A stretch of DNA of 64,000 nt from Pandoraea eparura (GCF_902459725.1 NZ_CABPSH010000003.1:124001-188000), one strand, 5' to 3'. Positions 31,840 to 41,144 are shown, numbered from the stretch's first letter. Numbers and translations: made by a program. The notes: generated by a model not told the origin, from the sequence alone.

Positions 31840-33555
31840 ATGGACCCAGCGGTTCCGCACGAACGCGTGTGGCTCAACGCCTATCCCGCCGGCGTTCCCG
31901 CCGACATCGACGTGACACGCTACACGTCGCTCGTGCAGGCGTTCGACGAATGGATCGACAAGTACCGGGAACGCGTCGCGTTCGTGAGCCTGGGAAGCGA
32001 AATCACTTACGCGGAGGTCGCCCGCAAGGCGCGTGCCTTCGCCGCGTGGCTGCAGGCACACGGCGTTCAGAAGGGCGAACGCGTCGCCCTCATGATGCCC
32101 AATTGCTTCCAGTATCCGATCTGCCTGTTCGGTACGCTCATCGCCGGGGCCGTGGTCGTCAACGTCAATCCCCTGTACACCGTTCGCGAGTTGAAACATC
32201 AACTGCACGACAGCGGCGCGCGCACGATCGTCGCGTTCGAGAACTTCGCGAAAACCGTGCAGGACGCGATCCCCGGCACCGAGGTGCGCCACGTGCTGGT
32301 CACCCAGATCGGCGACCTGCTCGGCCCGGGCGCCAACCTCAAGGGACGCCTCGTCAACCTGCTCATGCGACGCGTCGCGAAGCAGGTGCCACCCTATGAT
32401 CTGCCGCAGGCGATACCGTTGTGCCGGGCGCTCGCCGAAGGCGCACGGCAAACGCTCGCGCCGGTGCCGCTCATGCGCGACGATCTGGCCTTCCTTCAAT
32501 ACACGGGCGGGACGACAGGCGTCGCCAAGGGCGCCATGCTTTCGCACGGGAACGTGCTCGCCAACCTGTTGCAAACCGAGGCCTGGGCCGCTGGGCAGCT
32601 CGACGGCGACATCGAGGTGAACCTATCGCTGCTGCCGATGTATCACGTGCTGTCGCTCACGGTGAACTGCCTGGTGTTCATGAGCCTGGGCGGGCGCAAC
32701 ATCCTGATCGCCAACCCTCGCGATGTGAAGAAGGTCGTCTACATCATTCGCAACGAGACATTCACCGGCGTCACGGGCGTGAACACGCTGTTCAACGGCC
32801 TGCTCGAAAACGAGGCCTTCTGTGCCCGCGACTTCTCCCGTCTGAAACTCTCGCTCGCCGGCGGCATGGCCACACAGCGCGCCATTGCCGAGCGGTGGAA
32901 GCAGGTCACCGGCAAACCAATCATCGAAGGCTACGGCCTCACCGAATGCTCGCCGATCGTCACGATGAACCCGGTCGATCTCGCGCATATGAACGACGTC
33001 GATTTCACGGGCTCAATCGGCCTGCCCGCCCCATCGACCGACGTGCGCTTCAAGCGCGAGGACGGCACCTGGGCTGCGCTCGGCGAGCCGGGGGAGTTGT
33101 GCGTGCGCGGCCCCCAGGTCATGCGCGGCTACTGGCAGCGCCCGGCGGATACCGCCAACGCATTCGACGCCGACGGCTGGCTGATGACAGGCGACATCGG
33201 GGTGATGGACGCGCGCGGTTACGTGCGGCTCATCGACCGCAAGAAGGACATGATTCTCGTCTCGGGCTTCAACGTGTACCCGAACGAGATCGAAGACGTC
33301 GTGATGCTCCACCCCGGAGTTCGGGAGGCGGCGGTGGTCGGCGTGCCGGATCCGGTGGCCGGCGAGCGCGTGAAGCTCGTTGTCGTCGCCAAAGATTCAC
33401 AGTTGAACGCCGACACGCTGCTCGCCCATTGCCGCGAGCACCTGACCGCGTACAAGGTGCCGCGAATCGTCGAGTTCCGTCAGGGCGAACTGCCCAAGAC
33501 CACCGTCGGCAAGATCCTGCGGCGCGAACTGCGCGAGCCGCAGGGCAACGCGTGA
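31840..33555 (+). CDS. fadD: Long-chain fatty acid--CoA ligase
   Basis: Activates fatty acids to acyl-CoA by an acyl-AMP intermediate, normally at the inner-membrane face. The 571-residue protein has the P-loop-like motif YTGGTTGVAKGA at about 221-232, the YGLTECSP adenine motif, the hinge DRKKDMI and the C-terminal catalytic lysine in PKTTVGKILRREL. GAGGGAGA precedes the chosen ATG. It follows the thiolase gene by 117 bases, supplying substrate for the cycle encoded upstream. Confidence 0.95.
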   Translation: MDPAVPHERVWLNAYPAGVPADIDVTRYTSLVQAFDEWIDKYRERVAFVSLGSEITYAEVARKARAFAAWLQAHGVQKGERVALMMPNCFQYPICLFGTLIAGAVVVNVNPLYTVRELKHQLHDSGARTIVAFENFAKTVQDAIPGTEVRHVLVTQIGDLLGPGANLKGRLVNLLMRRVAKQVPPYDLPQAIPLCRALAEGARQTLAPVPLMRDDLAFLQYTGGTTGVAKGAMLSHGNVLANLLQTEAWAAGQLDGDIEVNLSLLPMYHVLSLTVNCLVFMSLGGRNILIANPRDVKKVVYIIRNETFTGVTGVNTLFNGLLENEAFCARDFSRLKLSLAGGMATQRAIAERWKQVTGKPIIEGYGLTECSPIVTMNPVDLAHMNDVDFTGSIGLPAPSTDVRFKREDGTWAALGEPGELCVRGPQVMRGYWQRPADTANAFDADGWLMTGDIGVMDARGYVRLIDRKKDMILVSGFNVYPNEIEDVVMLHPGVREAAVVGVPDPVAGERVKLVVVAKDSQLNADTLLAHCREHLTAYKVPRIVEFRQGELPKTTVGKILRRELREPQGNA

Positions 33556-33569
33556 GGGAGACAAACAAC

Positions 33570-34622
33570 ATGCCCAAGTACCTCAATGTTCACACCCCCC
33601 TCATTCGTGGCGTCCGCCGCGTTGCCCTGGCCCTCGCACTGCTGCCCATAACGCTCGTTGCCTACGCGCAAAGTGCATCGAATCTGCTCGCCCCACCCCG
33701 CGCCGCGGCGAGTGTGGACGCTGCGTCGGCCGCGTCCGCCATTCCGGCGACATCGGCCGCCCCCGTCTCCCCCGTCTCCCCCGTCTCCCCTGTCGCGCCC
33801 CCCGCCGCCGATGTGACGGGAGACGCCGCCACGGTCGATGCCGAAGTCGCCAAACTGGCGGCGATGCCGGCCGCCGCGCAAGCCGAATGGTTGTCGCGCA
33901 CCATCAAGGGCGGCGAGTGGGTCAAGCTGAGCGATGCGCGGATCGTCGCCCACATGCGGGTGATTCAGGCCGATGCGCTCGTGCGGTTCCTGAAAGCCGA
34001 GTCGGCCGCGTTGCCCGAATACCAGTACGAGCTGACGCGCCACGAGCGCATCAACAACCAGTGGCAGACCACGCCTGACCGTATGCTCGTGAAGATTCGC
34101 GAGACGCCGCGCCAGATCTACGTGAAATGGCTGCCCGGTGGCGCCCACGCGGGGCAGGAAATCCTCTACGACGAGACGAAGCGACCCAAGGAGATGTATG
34201 GCCACCTCGGCGGCATTTTTGGCTTCGTATCGATCTGGAGCCGTATCGACGGCACGCTAGCGCGCTCACAATCCAATCACACCGTGCGCGATCTCGGCTT
34301 CGCATTCATTGCGGAGCAGATTGCGCACGATGGCCGAAGCTTTCGCGCAGCCGGACTGCCAGAAACGCCGGCTAGAATTTCGGTATCCGAATCGAACGGT
34401 GTGCGCGTGCTCGCGCTGGAGTGGGATGCCCCCGCGGGCCCGCCGCAGCATTATGCGTACAAGTCGCGCGTGCTGCTCGACTTGAAGACCGGATTGCCGC
34501 GCGGCATCGAAGCGTGGGACGCGGCGGGACAAAAGCTTGAGGAAATGCGCTTCGAGAAGGTGCGCAAGGCGTCGTGGACCGACGCGACGTTCGATCCGAA
34601 GAATCCCGATTACAAGTTCTGA
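33570..34622 (+). CDS. DUF1571 family exported protein
   Basis: A 350-residue protein with a signal peptide (about 1-33, ending AYAQ), a Ser/Ala/Pro/Val-rich linker (about 40-95, including three PVS repeats) and a DUF1571-type domain from about 115 on (YQYELTRHERIN, YVKWLPGGAHAGQEILYD, FDPKNPDY at the end). The fold of such proteins is LolA/LppX-like, suited to binding lipid. Its position 15 bases after fadD at the end of the fatty-acid operon fits a periplasmic lipid-related role, but no activity is established. A hairpin lies downstream. Confidence 0.8.
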   Translation: MPKYLNVHTPLIRGVRRVALALALLPITLVAYAQSASNLLAPPRAAASVDAASAASAIPATSAAPVSPVSPVSPVAPPAADVTGDAATVDAEVAKLAAMPAAAQAEWLSRTIKGGEWVKLSDARIVAHMRVIQADALVRFLKAESAALPEYQYELTRHERINNQWQTTPDRMLVKIRETPRQIYVKWLPGGAHAGQEILYDETKRPKEMYGHLGGIFGFVSIWSRIDGTLARSQSNHTVRDLGFAFIAEQIAHDGRSFRAAGLPETPARISVSESNGVRVLALEWDAPAGPPQHYAYKSRVLLDLKTGLPRGIEAWDAAGQKLEEMRFEKVRKASWTDATFDPKNPDYKF

Positions 34623-34702
34623 CGCCGACGCCCCGATGGCCGTCGCGTGTGACCGACACCGACGCGTGGCGTCAGCCTGACGCGCCACGACAAACCAGCG
34701 AC

Positions 34703-34740
34703 GAAGGCCCGCCACCCCGCAAGGGAGGTGGCGGGCCTTC
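34703..34740. terminator. Hairpin between the fatty-acid operon and minE
   Basis: A perfect 14-base stem (34703-34716 with 34727-34740) with a ten-base loop between convergent genes. T-runs are missing, so termination strength is uncertain. Confidence 0.6.
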
Positions 34741-34814
34741 GCCCATGGGCACATCACGTGCCGGTGCCATCGCGACACAGCCATGGCGCGACGATACCGG
34801 CTGGCCAGGACCGT

Positions 34815-35069
34815 TCAGGTCTGTGGCAGTTCGATCTTCACTTCGAGCACTTCCAGGTTGTCCTGATGCTCGACGCTGACCTTGATGTCGTCTTGTGCGA
34901 TCTTGACGTACTTGGAGATGACGGCGACCAGCTCGCGCTGCAACGCCGGCAAGTAATCGGCCGGCGGCGACGAGCCCGCGCGTTCGTGCGCCAGAATGAT
35001 CTGCAGGCGCTCTTTGGCAACGGCGGCGGTCTTTTTCTTCTCCCCCAGGAGGAAAGACAGGAAGGACAT
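34815..35069 (-). CDS. minE: Cell division topological specificity factor MinE
   Basis: An 84-residue protein that stimulates MinD ATPase and drives Min oscillation. The N-terminal membrane/MinD-binding helix ([13 protein letters not shown]) and C-terminal dimer domain are both recognisable. Last gene of minC-minD-minE, 13 bases after minD. Confidence 0.97.
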   Translation of the reverse strand: MSFLSFLLGEKKKTAAVAKERLQIILAHERAGSSPPADYLPALQRELVAVISKYVKIAQDDIKVSVEHQDNLEVLEVKIELPQT

Positions 35070-35082
35070 GGGCGCGCGCTCC

Positions 35083-35898
35083 TTACTTCGAGCCGAAAAT
35101 GCGCTGCAACAGCCCCGGCTTTTGATAGTCGGTAAAGCGCATCGGCTTGTCTTCGCCCTTGAAACGGCTCACCACGTCGCGATAGGCGTTGGCCACGTCG
35201 GTGCCGTCGAGATGAATCGCCGGCGTACCCTGGTTCGAGGCATGCAACACCGACTCCGACTCCGGAATCACGCCGATCAGCTTGATTCGTAGAATTTCCT
35301 GAATGTCTTCGAGCGACAACATCTGGCCGTCGTTGACACGCTTCGGGTTGTAGCGCGTGATGAGCAGGTGCTCCTTGATCGGCTCGCTGCCTTCGATGGC
35401 GCGCTTCGTCTTCGACGAGAGAATGCCCAGAATGCGGTCCGAATCGCGCACCGACGACACTTCGGGGTTCGTCACCACGAGCGCCTCGTCGGCGAAGTGC
35501 ATGGCGAGCAGCGCGCCCGATTCGATACCCGCCGGCGAATCGCACACGATGTACTCGAAGCCCATGTCGGCCAGGTCCTTGATGACCTTCTCGACGCCGG
35601 CTTGCGTGAGGGCGTCCTTGTCGCGCGTCTGCGACGCGGGCAGGATGAACAAGTTCTCGCAGGACTTGTCCTTGATGAGCGCCTGATTGAGGTTCGCTTC
35701 GCCCTGGATCACATTGATCAGGTCGTACACGACGCGGCGCTCGCAACCCATGATGAGGTCGAGATTGCGCAGGCCGACGTCGAAATCGATGACTGCCGTC
35801 TTGTGCCCCTGCAAGGCGAGGCCGGCGGAAAAGCTGGCGCTGGTCGTCGTCTTGCCGACGCCACCCTTGCCAGAGGTCACCACAATCACTTTTGCCAT
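35083..35898 (-). CDS. minD: Septum site-determining ATPase MinD
   Basis: A 271-residue deviant Walker ATPase (GKGGVGKT at 10-17) that binds the membrane through a C-terminal amphipathic helix ([10 protein letters not shown]) and carries MinC. ATG 35898 begins the conserved [13 protein letters not shown]; the upstream in-frame start at 35916 would add six unrelated residues. Confidence 0.98.
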   Translation of the reverse strand: MAKVIVVTSGKGGVGKTTTSASFSAGLALQGHKTAVIDFDVGLRNLDLIMGCERRVVYDLINVIQGEANLNQALIKDKSCENLFILPASQTRDKDALTQAGVEKVIKDLADMGFEYIVCDSPAGIESGALLAMHFADEALVVTNPEVSSVRDSDRILGILSSKTKRAIEGSEPIKEHLLITRYNPKRVNDGQMLSLEDIQEILRIKLIGVIPESESVLHASNQGTPAIHLDGTDVANAYRDVVSRFKGEDKPMRFTDYQKPGLLQRIFGSK

Positions 35899-35941
35899 CT
35901 GTCGATGCCTTCCCAAACTTGAGGATGAATTTAGCTACGAA

Positions 35942-36703
35942 TCACTTGAGCCCGAGGGGCTCGAAAATCAGTTTGTCGTCTACCAGCCGCACCTGCACCG
36001 AACGCCCCTGCACATCAGGCGGCAGCGCATATTCGCCGGTCCGGTAAATACCGGCGATGGAAATCAGCTCGGGCTCCAGGCAGGTACAGAAGATCCGCGC
36101 ATCGAGCTTGCCCTTCACGCCTGCCAGTGCCCGCCCCCGCAGCGGTGCATAAATGTGGATATTACCTTCCGCGATCACCTCGGCCCCGTAACTGACCAGA
36201 TCGAGGATGATCAGATCGCCCTTCGCGTAGACCTGCTGGCCCGAACGCAAGGGCTTGTCGATGATGGTCGAGGGGACGGCAACGGCCTCAGGCACGACCG
36301 GTGCCGGTGATGCCTGCGCGGGCGCGGCCAGCGCCTCGCCCCCCTCGGTCGGTGCCTCACTGTCCCTCGCCGGGCGCGACACGCGCCGCTCGTGGCTGTC
36401 CAATCGTGGCAGACCGTCCACCACCGCCCAATCGGCTTGCTCGGTGTTGGCGACCACGCCGATCGGCTTCATGCGGAATTCCACCAGCATTTCGGCCAAG
36501 GCGGGCACGGCAATGCGCTCGTCACCGGCCAGACGCCGTACGTCGATGGCGACCGTGTCACCGGCAAAAAACGCCGGGGTCGCTTCGAAACGCTGCGCCA
36601 ATTCGGTGCGCAGCGTGTCCAGTTGCGGCGTCTTGACAACGAAATGCAGGGTATCAACGGCCCCACTGCGTAACTCGAAGTACGGCGTTTTCTTTTGCGG
36701 CAT
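35942..36703 (-). CDS. minC: Septum site-determining inhibitor MinC
   Basis: A 253-residue inhibitor of FtsZ polymerisation. The N-terminal FtsZ-binding domain (about 1-105) is joined by a Pro/Ala/Glu-rich linker (about 115-150) to the C-terminal beta-helix domain (about 155-253: [22 protein letters not shown]). ATG 36703 (MPQKK) starts the conserved part. First gene of the min operon. Confidence 0.96.
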   Translation of the reverse strand: MPQKKTPYFELRSGAVDTLHFVVKTPQLDTLRTELAQRFEATPAFFAGDTVAIDVRRLAGDERIAVPALAEMLVEFRMKPIGVVANTEQADWAVVDGLPRLDSHERRVSRPARDSEAPTEGGEALAAPAQASPAPVVPEAVAVPSTIIDKPLRSGQQVYAKGDLIILDLVSYGAEVIAEGNIHIYAPLRGRALAGVKGKLDARIFCTCLEPELISIAGIYRTGEYALPPDVQGRSVQVRLVDDKLIFEPLGLK

Positions 36704-37053
36704 GTCAGGTTCTTGTGCGCGAATTGCTGGCAAATTGGGCCATTCTACCGCCCCTTGGCGACCCGCAAACCGCAAATCAATGGGGGATGACCGTCATTTA
36801 TCGGATTCGCATCATTATTGCATCGCAACAACGCATGCCATTGACAAACCCTTTCAAGCGCGCGGTTCGCGTGGCGATTGACATCCGAATGTCATGGTGC
36901 ACGTCTATGCTGGCGCTGGGAAAGTCCCATCAGAGACGTGCTGCGAAGCAGCATCGAAAATGCGAATTTTGTCGCGCAAGCGCCATATTCGTGACCTATC
37001 CTTAAAGTCCCTGACGAGGGACCCCCTGTGGAACCGCAAACCGGGAGACGACG
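36704..37053. other. 350-bp intergenic region between minC and a small gene
   Basis: This region holds the promoters of minC (minus) and the 62-residue gene (plus). A perfect 16-bp palindrome TGACAT-CCGA-ATGTCA lies at 36879-36894, and a short hairpin GTCCC/GGGAC at 37006-37021. I find no convincing coding sequence. Confidence 0.45.
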
Positions 37054-37242
37054 ATGCTGAGTCATCATGAATTTGCCACCCTGATGCTGGTCAAGGACGC
37101 TCCTGAGCAAGTGGAGCATGATCGCCTGGACCTCGAGTCATTGCTTGAAAGCAAATTGATCGAATGGGAAGAGTTGGCGTCGGGTGAGAAGTCCCCGCGA
37201 CTGACCGTCCAGGGCAAGTACGTCCTTCAGGCCGTTGCCTGA
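37054..37242 (+). CDS. Small protein of unknown function (62 aa)
   Basis: A short acidic protein (MLSHHEFATLMLVKDAP at the start), predicted mostly helical, with a C-terminal LTVQGKYVLQAVA that resembles the wing/helix end of small winged-helix proteins. Coding bias fits the neighbours, GGGAGACG precedes the ATG, and a terminator follows at 37278-37303. I do not recognise the family with certainty. Confidence 0.7.
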   Translation: MLSHHEFATLMLVKDAPEQVEHDRLDLESLLESKLIEWEELASGEKSPRLTVQGKYVLQAVA

Positions 37243-37277
37243 GCGCCCAGCCTGCTGTTGAGGTGTCCGTAGTACGC

Positions 37278-37303
37278 AAAAGCCCGCCGGAAGGCGGGCT
37301 TTT
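37278..37303. terminator. Bidirectional terminator
   Basis: A perfect 11-base stem (37278-37288 with 37293-37303, GGAA loop) with A and T ends on both strands, between the 62-aa gene and the convergent 49-aa gene. Confidence 0.9.
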
Positions 37304-37342
37304 CATTGTGCGGGGAGGCATGCCCCGCGATACCAACGCACA

Positions 37343-37492
37343 TCAACCGTGCCGGACGTTCCGAGCGTGACGGCGCCACGTGCGGCGCGCCCCCGGATGC
37401 TCCCGGCACCAGTTGCGATCGACGAGCCAAGCGACAGCCGCGCCGACGACCAGCGCAATCACCAACATTGCAATCAAGCTCCCTGTCAACAT
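37343..37492 (-). CDS. Small single-pass membrane protein (49 aa)
   Basis: Short minus-strand frame beginning MLTGSLIAMLVIALVVGAA and ending in a strongly basic tail (RRTWRRHARNVRHG). It would have one membrane helix (about 4-24) with a positively charged cytosolic C terminus. Support comes from a perfect AGGAGG box (37498-37503) five bases before the ATG and from the bidirectional terminator 40 bases after its stop. No family recognised. The remaining parts of 37243-37716 hold nothing else I can support. Confidence 0.6.
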   Translation of the reverse strand: MLTGSLIAMLVIALVVGAAVAWLVDRNWCREHPGARRTWRRHARNVRHG

Positions 37493-37716
37493 AGCGGCCT
37501 CCTAACTTCGACATGGCGGGATGGCACGATTCCATTCTAGGCAATCCCTATCGAAATAGGTACCCGAAAGTGATTCGGGTATACCGCGTTTGCGTGACCT
37601 AAAGCGCCTCGACATCGCCCTATCGCGAGTTTGCTGCGATGCAGTATCCGACCCGCTATCCGACGGCCGTATCTCGAGAACGTCAGAGGCGGGATGCGCC
37701 GCGAGAATGCTCGGCG

Positions 37717-38430
37717 TCAGGCGATTGCGCCGCCCGCGTCGATCAGTACGGTCGAGCCAGTCGCGCTCGGTGTACCTGCCAGATAAAGCATCGCGTTGGC
37801 CACATCCTCGGCAGCGACCACGCGCCGCGCAGGCAAACGTTCGGCCGCGTTGCGATACATCGCCTCGCGATCGGCTTCAGCGAGTTTGTTCCACAGGGGC
37901 GTGACCGTCAGCCCCGGCGAGACGGTATTCACACGCACCGGTGACAGCTCCAGCGCCAGCCCGCGCCCCAGCGCCTCGACTGCCGCGTTGATGGCCCCCT
38001 GCACGACAGACGAGGTATTCGGCCGCACGCTCAGAAAGCCTGACGTGAGCGTGAGCGAGCCGCCGTCTTCGATGCGCGCATACCGAGCCACGTGGTAGGT
38101 GCCCCAGAACTTGCTGTCAAAGGCGGCATGCGCATCGTCCAGCGAGAGCTTGCGCACTTGCCCGGTCGGGGTTTGCGCCGCCGAGACGACCACGTGATGC
38201 CACGGGGCGTGTTCGGCGAAACAGCGTTCGACAGCGGCCGCGTCACCGGTGTCGAGCACCAGGGCACGCGCGGTCGAGCCGAGTGTGGCGAGCGCGTCAT
38301 CGAGCTTCGCCTGACTGCGCGAGGCAATGGTTACGGCCGCACCGGCCTTGGCAAACGCCTGGGCTGCGGCGCGGCCAATGCCGGAGCTGCCGCCGATGAC
38401 CAACACACGCTGACCTTCGAAATTGAACAT
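37717..38430 (-). CDS. Atypical short-chain dehydrogenase lacking the YxxxK motif
   Basis: A 237-residue Rossmann-fold SDR. The cofactor motif GGSSGIG is at 13-19 and the Arg in ASRSQ suggests NADP(H). At the usual active site the Ser (Ser130 in LTSGF) is kept, but the Tyr and Lys positions of YxxxK align with Gln144 and Asn148 (VQGAINAA). So the normal proton relay is missing; the protein may bind cofactor without classical catalysis or use another mechanism. Divergent from the LysR gene, which probably controls it. Confidence 0.85.
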   Translation of the reverse strand: MFNFEGQRVLVIGGSSGIGRAAAQAFAKAGAAVTIASRSQAKLDDALATLGSTARALVLDTGDAAAVERCFAEHAPWHHVVVSAAQTPTGQVRKLSLDDAHAAFDSKFWGTYHVARYARIEDGGSLTLTSGFLSVRPNTSSVVQGAINAAVEALGRGLALELSPVRVNTVSPGLTVTPLWNKLAEADREAMYRNAAERLPARRVVAAEDVANAMLYLAGTPSATGSTVLIDAGGAIA

Positions 38431-38546
38431 GCTGAGACTCCTGAAAGCGATCGAAACAAGGGAGGAAACGCGGTACCCGTCGACGGCTGGTGGCTGACTG
38501 AACGTCCGGCACCAGCACTCGACGTCACGAAGCCATTGTGATCCTC

Positions 38547-38561
38547 ATCGATAAAAACGAT
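38547..38561. promoter_or_regulatory. LysR-type binding site candidate (T-N11-A)
   Basis: ATCG-N7-CGAT is a 15-bp interrupted palindrome with the T-N11-A pattern of LysR regulators, placed midway in the 184-base gap between the divergent SDR and LysR genes. Confidence 0.55.
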
Positions 38562-38614
38562 AATCCCTTGAAAAACTGAATCACTCTCTCCAATCTATTG
38601 ATAATTGCCTCGCA

Positions 38615-39520
38615 ATGATCGACCAGACACTGGATCTCACCTTATTCGACCGGATCGTTGCCGCGGGCAGCATGTCAGCCGCCGCACGCGAGATGGGGCT
38701 CTCACTTGCCGTCGTGAGCAAGCGGCTCGGACTTCTCGAACAGCGCCTCGGAGTTCGCCTGCTCAACCGCACCACCCGCAAACAGGCGCTCACGGACGAA
38801 GGGCAGGTGTTTCATACATGCTGCCAGCGAATCCTCGCGGAGATTGCCGAGACCGAGCGGCTGATGACGCGACAGGCGGGCACCGTCGGGGGCGTGCTTC
38901 GCATCAACGCACCACGGGCCTTCGGCCGTCGTCACCTGGCGCCTCTGTTGGTCGCGTTTCGCGAACGGCATCCAGCCCTGAAAGTGCATCTCGAACTCAG
39001 CGACCTATGGGTCGATCTGGTCGCGCACGGCATCGACGTGGCCATCCGCGTCGGCACCCTGCCCGATTCCAGCCTCGTCGCGCAGGAACTCGCCCCGAAC
39101 TACCGCGTGCTGGTCGCGTCTCCGAGCTATCTGGCGCGGCGTGGTACGCCGCAGGACGCTGGCGATCTGCAACAGCATGACTGCATTCTGTTCGGCCACG
39201 CGCCGCACGGCGACTGGCGATTCGTGTGGCAATCCGAAACGTTGCGCATCCAGGTCCGCGATACCTACGTTGTCGACGACGGGGATACCGCGCACGAATT
39301 GGCGCTGCACGGTGCGGGCATCACGCAGAAATCCATCTGGGACGTGGGTGACGATATCGAGGCGGGACGCCTTGCCCGCGTATTGCCCTCGCTGCAAATG
39401 CCGGCGTCGCCGCTGCATGCCGTGTATCCGCACAGCCGGCATCTCGCACCGCGCACACGCGCCTTCGTTGACTTTCTACGGGACGGGTTGCGCGCCACAT
39501 GGCGCTGGCCCCAGCACTAG
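38615..39520 (+). CDS. LysR-family transcriptional regulator (CrgA-like)
   Basis: A 301-residue regulator with N-terminal winged helix-turn-helix (about 1-65, GSMSAAAREMGLSLAVVSKR) and a C-terminal substrate-binding domain of the CrgA/DhcR type (about 90-290). It is divergent from the SDR gene at 37717-38430, the classic arrangement for a LysR regulator and its target. The inducer is unknown. Confidence 0.92.
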   Translation: MIDQTLDLTLFDRIVAAGSMSAAAREMGLSLAVVSKRLGLLEQRLGVRLLNRTTRKQALTDEGQVFHTCCQRILAEIAETERLMTRQAGTVGGVLRINAPRAFGRRHLAPLLVAFRERHPALKVHLELSDLWVDLVAHGIDVAIRVGTLPDSSLVAQELAPNYRVLVASPSYLARRGTPQDAGDLQQHDCILFGHAPHGDWRFVWQSETLRIQVRDTYVVDDGDTAHELALHGAGITQKSIWDVGDDIEAGRLARVLPSLQMPASPLHAVYPHSRHLAPRTRAFVDFLRDGLRATWRWPQH

Positions 39521-39580
39521 GGATTCACACCTTGCGCAGCGTCTGGCGTGTCTCCCCCACGGCGCGCTGCCTCGCGGCTT

Positions 39581-40183
39581 TCACTTGTCGCCGACGGTAT
39601 CGCGCCCGTTGAGCGCGTCACGTCCAGCGGCCAGCAATGCCTCCGAGAGCGCCGGATCTGCGCTGACGACCGCGCGCGACAGCACGAGCGTGCCCACCAT
39701 TTGCGCGAAGCGCGCCATTGCCGCCCGATTCGCGCGCGTCCGACTCAGGCCTCGCTCGATACCGGCCTGGGTCATTCGCTCGATCATGTCGGCCAGCCCC
39801 TTCGCATACCATGCTTGCGCTTCGTCGCCGATGCGCGGGGCATCCCCCGCAAATCCGGCCATCGGGCAGCCACACGCCACGTCATCGCGGTGCGCCGTCG
39901 ACAGATACCGCTCGACGCGCGCCGTCGGCGACAACACCGCCTCCGCCGCCGCGTCGCCGCCTGCCAACAGCCCGTTGCTCGCCGCCACCGCGCGCGACAT
40001 CACGGCCGCAACCAGTGCGTCCTTCGACTTGAAGTGGTTGTAGAAGCCCCCCTGCGTGAACCCCGCGGCCTTCATCAGCGCCGTCAGCCCCACGGCGTCG
40101 ACGCCGTGCTCACGAAACAGCCGTTCCGCCGCCGCGACGATCGCTTCGCGGTTTTCCGCAGCCTGCTCTCTTGAAATTCCCAT
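39581..40183 (-). CDS. TetR-family transcriptional regulator
   Basis: A 200-residue repressor. The helix-turn-helix lies at about 8-55 (IVAAAERLFREHGVDAVGL, then FTQGGFYNHFKSKDALV). The C-terminal region with AcrR/NemR-like CGCPMAGFAGD suggests it may sense electrophiles or similar ligands through cysteine, but that is inference. ATG 40183 has a GAGGAG box. Divergent from the SDR gene at 40408, with strong palindromes between. Confidence 0.92.
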   Translation of the reverse strand: MGISREQAAENREAIVAAAERLFREHGVDAVGLTALMKAAGFTQGGFYNHFKSKDALVAAVMSRAVAASNGLLAGGDAAAEAVLSPTARVERYLSTAHRDDVACGCPMAGFAGDAPRIGDEAQAWYAKGLADMIERMTQAGIERGLSRTRANRAAMARFAQMVGTLVLSRAVVSADPALSEALLAAGRDALNGRDTVGDK

Positions 40184-40258
40184 CCCCCGCTCCTCAGGAC
40201 TCGCAACGCTCGTCCAGACGCGTTCACACCATCGAACTATCGTCGTCATCGATAAAGA

Positions 40259-40277
40259 CAATGATGATCACCATTGA
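40259..40277. promoter_or_regulatory. Palindrome near the TetR promoter
   Basis: CAATG and CATTG arms around a central TGATCA palindrome with one mismatched pair; 19 bp in the gap between the divergent TetR and SDR genes. Confidence 0.45.
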
Positions 40278-40314
40278 CATTTCAATGCCAGACTCGGCAC
40301 AATGCGTCAACGAT

Positions 40315-40338
40315 GACGATTGCGATCACAATCGTCAC
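40315..40338. promoter_or_regulatory. Perfect operator palindrome for the TetR/SDR pair
   Basis: Nine-base perfect arms (TGACGATTG and CAATCGTCA) separated by six bases, 70 bases before the SDR start. Size, symmetry and position fit a TetR-type operator. Confidence 0.65.
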
Positions 40339-40407
40339 GAAGTATAACCCACCGCTCACGTCTTCCGCAGGGTCGACGTGACTCGATGACCCTGCTGGAG
40401 TTCTGAA

Positions 40408-41112
40408 ATGAAGATCAAAGATGCTGTCGTATTCGTGACCGGCGCCAACCGTGGCCTGGGATTGGCGTTTGCGAAACAGGCGCTCGAACGTGGCGCGAAG
40501 AAGGTGTACGTCGGGTCGCGCGATCCGTCGAAGGTCACACTGCCGGGTGTCATCCCGGTCAAGCTCGACGTCAACGACCCGGAAGCGGTGGCGGCCGCGG
40601 CAAGTCTGGCCGGCGACGTCACGCTGCTCATCAACAACGCGGGGATTGCACGCCTCACGGAAGGGCTGACCGGCCCGGGCGCCACCGAGCTGCTGCGCGA
40701 GACGCTGGAGACGAACCTGTTCGGCGTACTCGGCATGACGCAGGCGTTCGCCCCGGCCCTGGGACGCAACGGCGGTGGCGCACTGCTCAATGTCCTGTCG
40801 ATCGTGAGTTGGTTCAGTTCAGACGCGCTGCCTGAATACTCGATCACGAAGTCGGCCGCGTGGTCGCTGACCAATGGCTTGCGCAACGCGTTGCGCCCCC
40901 AAAATACGCAGGTGGTTGGTTTGCACGCGGGTTACATCGATACCGACCTGACTCGGGGGTTTGACGCCGACAAGCTCGACCCGGCCGACGTGGTGCGTCA
41001 GGCTTACGACGCCATCGAGGCAGGCGAAGAGGAAGTCTGCGTCGACGAAGGCACGCGACAGGTCAAGCAAGCACTGTCGCTGGGCGTCTACCTGCAGGCA
41101 CCGGCGGCATAG
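40408..41112 (+). CDS. Short-chain dehydrogenase/reductase
   Basis: A 234-residue classical SDR with TGANRGLG near residue 11, the NNAG motif, and active-site Tyr and Lys in YSITKSA. The substrate cannot be told from sequence. It is divergent from a TetR repressor and preceded by a strong palindrome, so induction by its substrate or a related compound is likely. Confidence 0.92.
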   Translation: MKIKDAVVFVTGANRGLGLAFAKQALERGAKKVYVGSRDPSKVTLPGVIPVKLDVNDPEAVAAAASLAGDVTLLINNAGIARLTEGLTGPGATELLRETLETNLFGVLGMTQAFAPALGRNGGGALLNVLSIVSWFSSDALPEYSITKSAAWSLTNGLRNALRPQNTQVVGLHAGYIDTDLTRGFDADKLDPADVVRQAYDAIEAGEEEVCVDEGTRQVKQALSLGVYLQAPAA

Positions 41113-41144
41113 CCGCTACCGCCCGACCAGGCACCCAACGCAAA

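Noticed and set aside
36715-37005. 96-codon plus-strand frame upstream of the 62-aa gene
   Set aside because: Lies in a promoter-like region, has no ribosome-binding site and no coding character.
37227-37544. 105-codon minus-strand frame overlapping the 49-aa gene
   Set aside because: No ribosome-binding site, runs through the terminator, and composition is poor; the short frame with AGGAGG is better supported.
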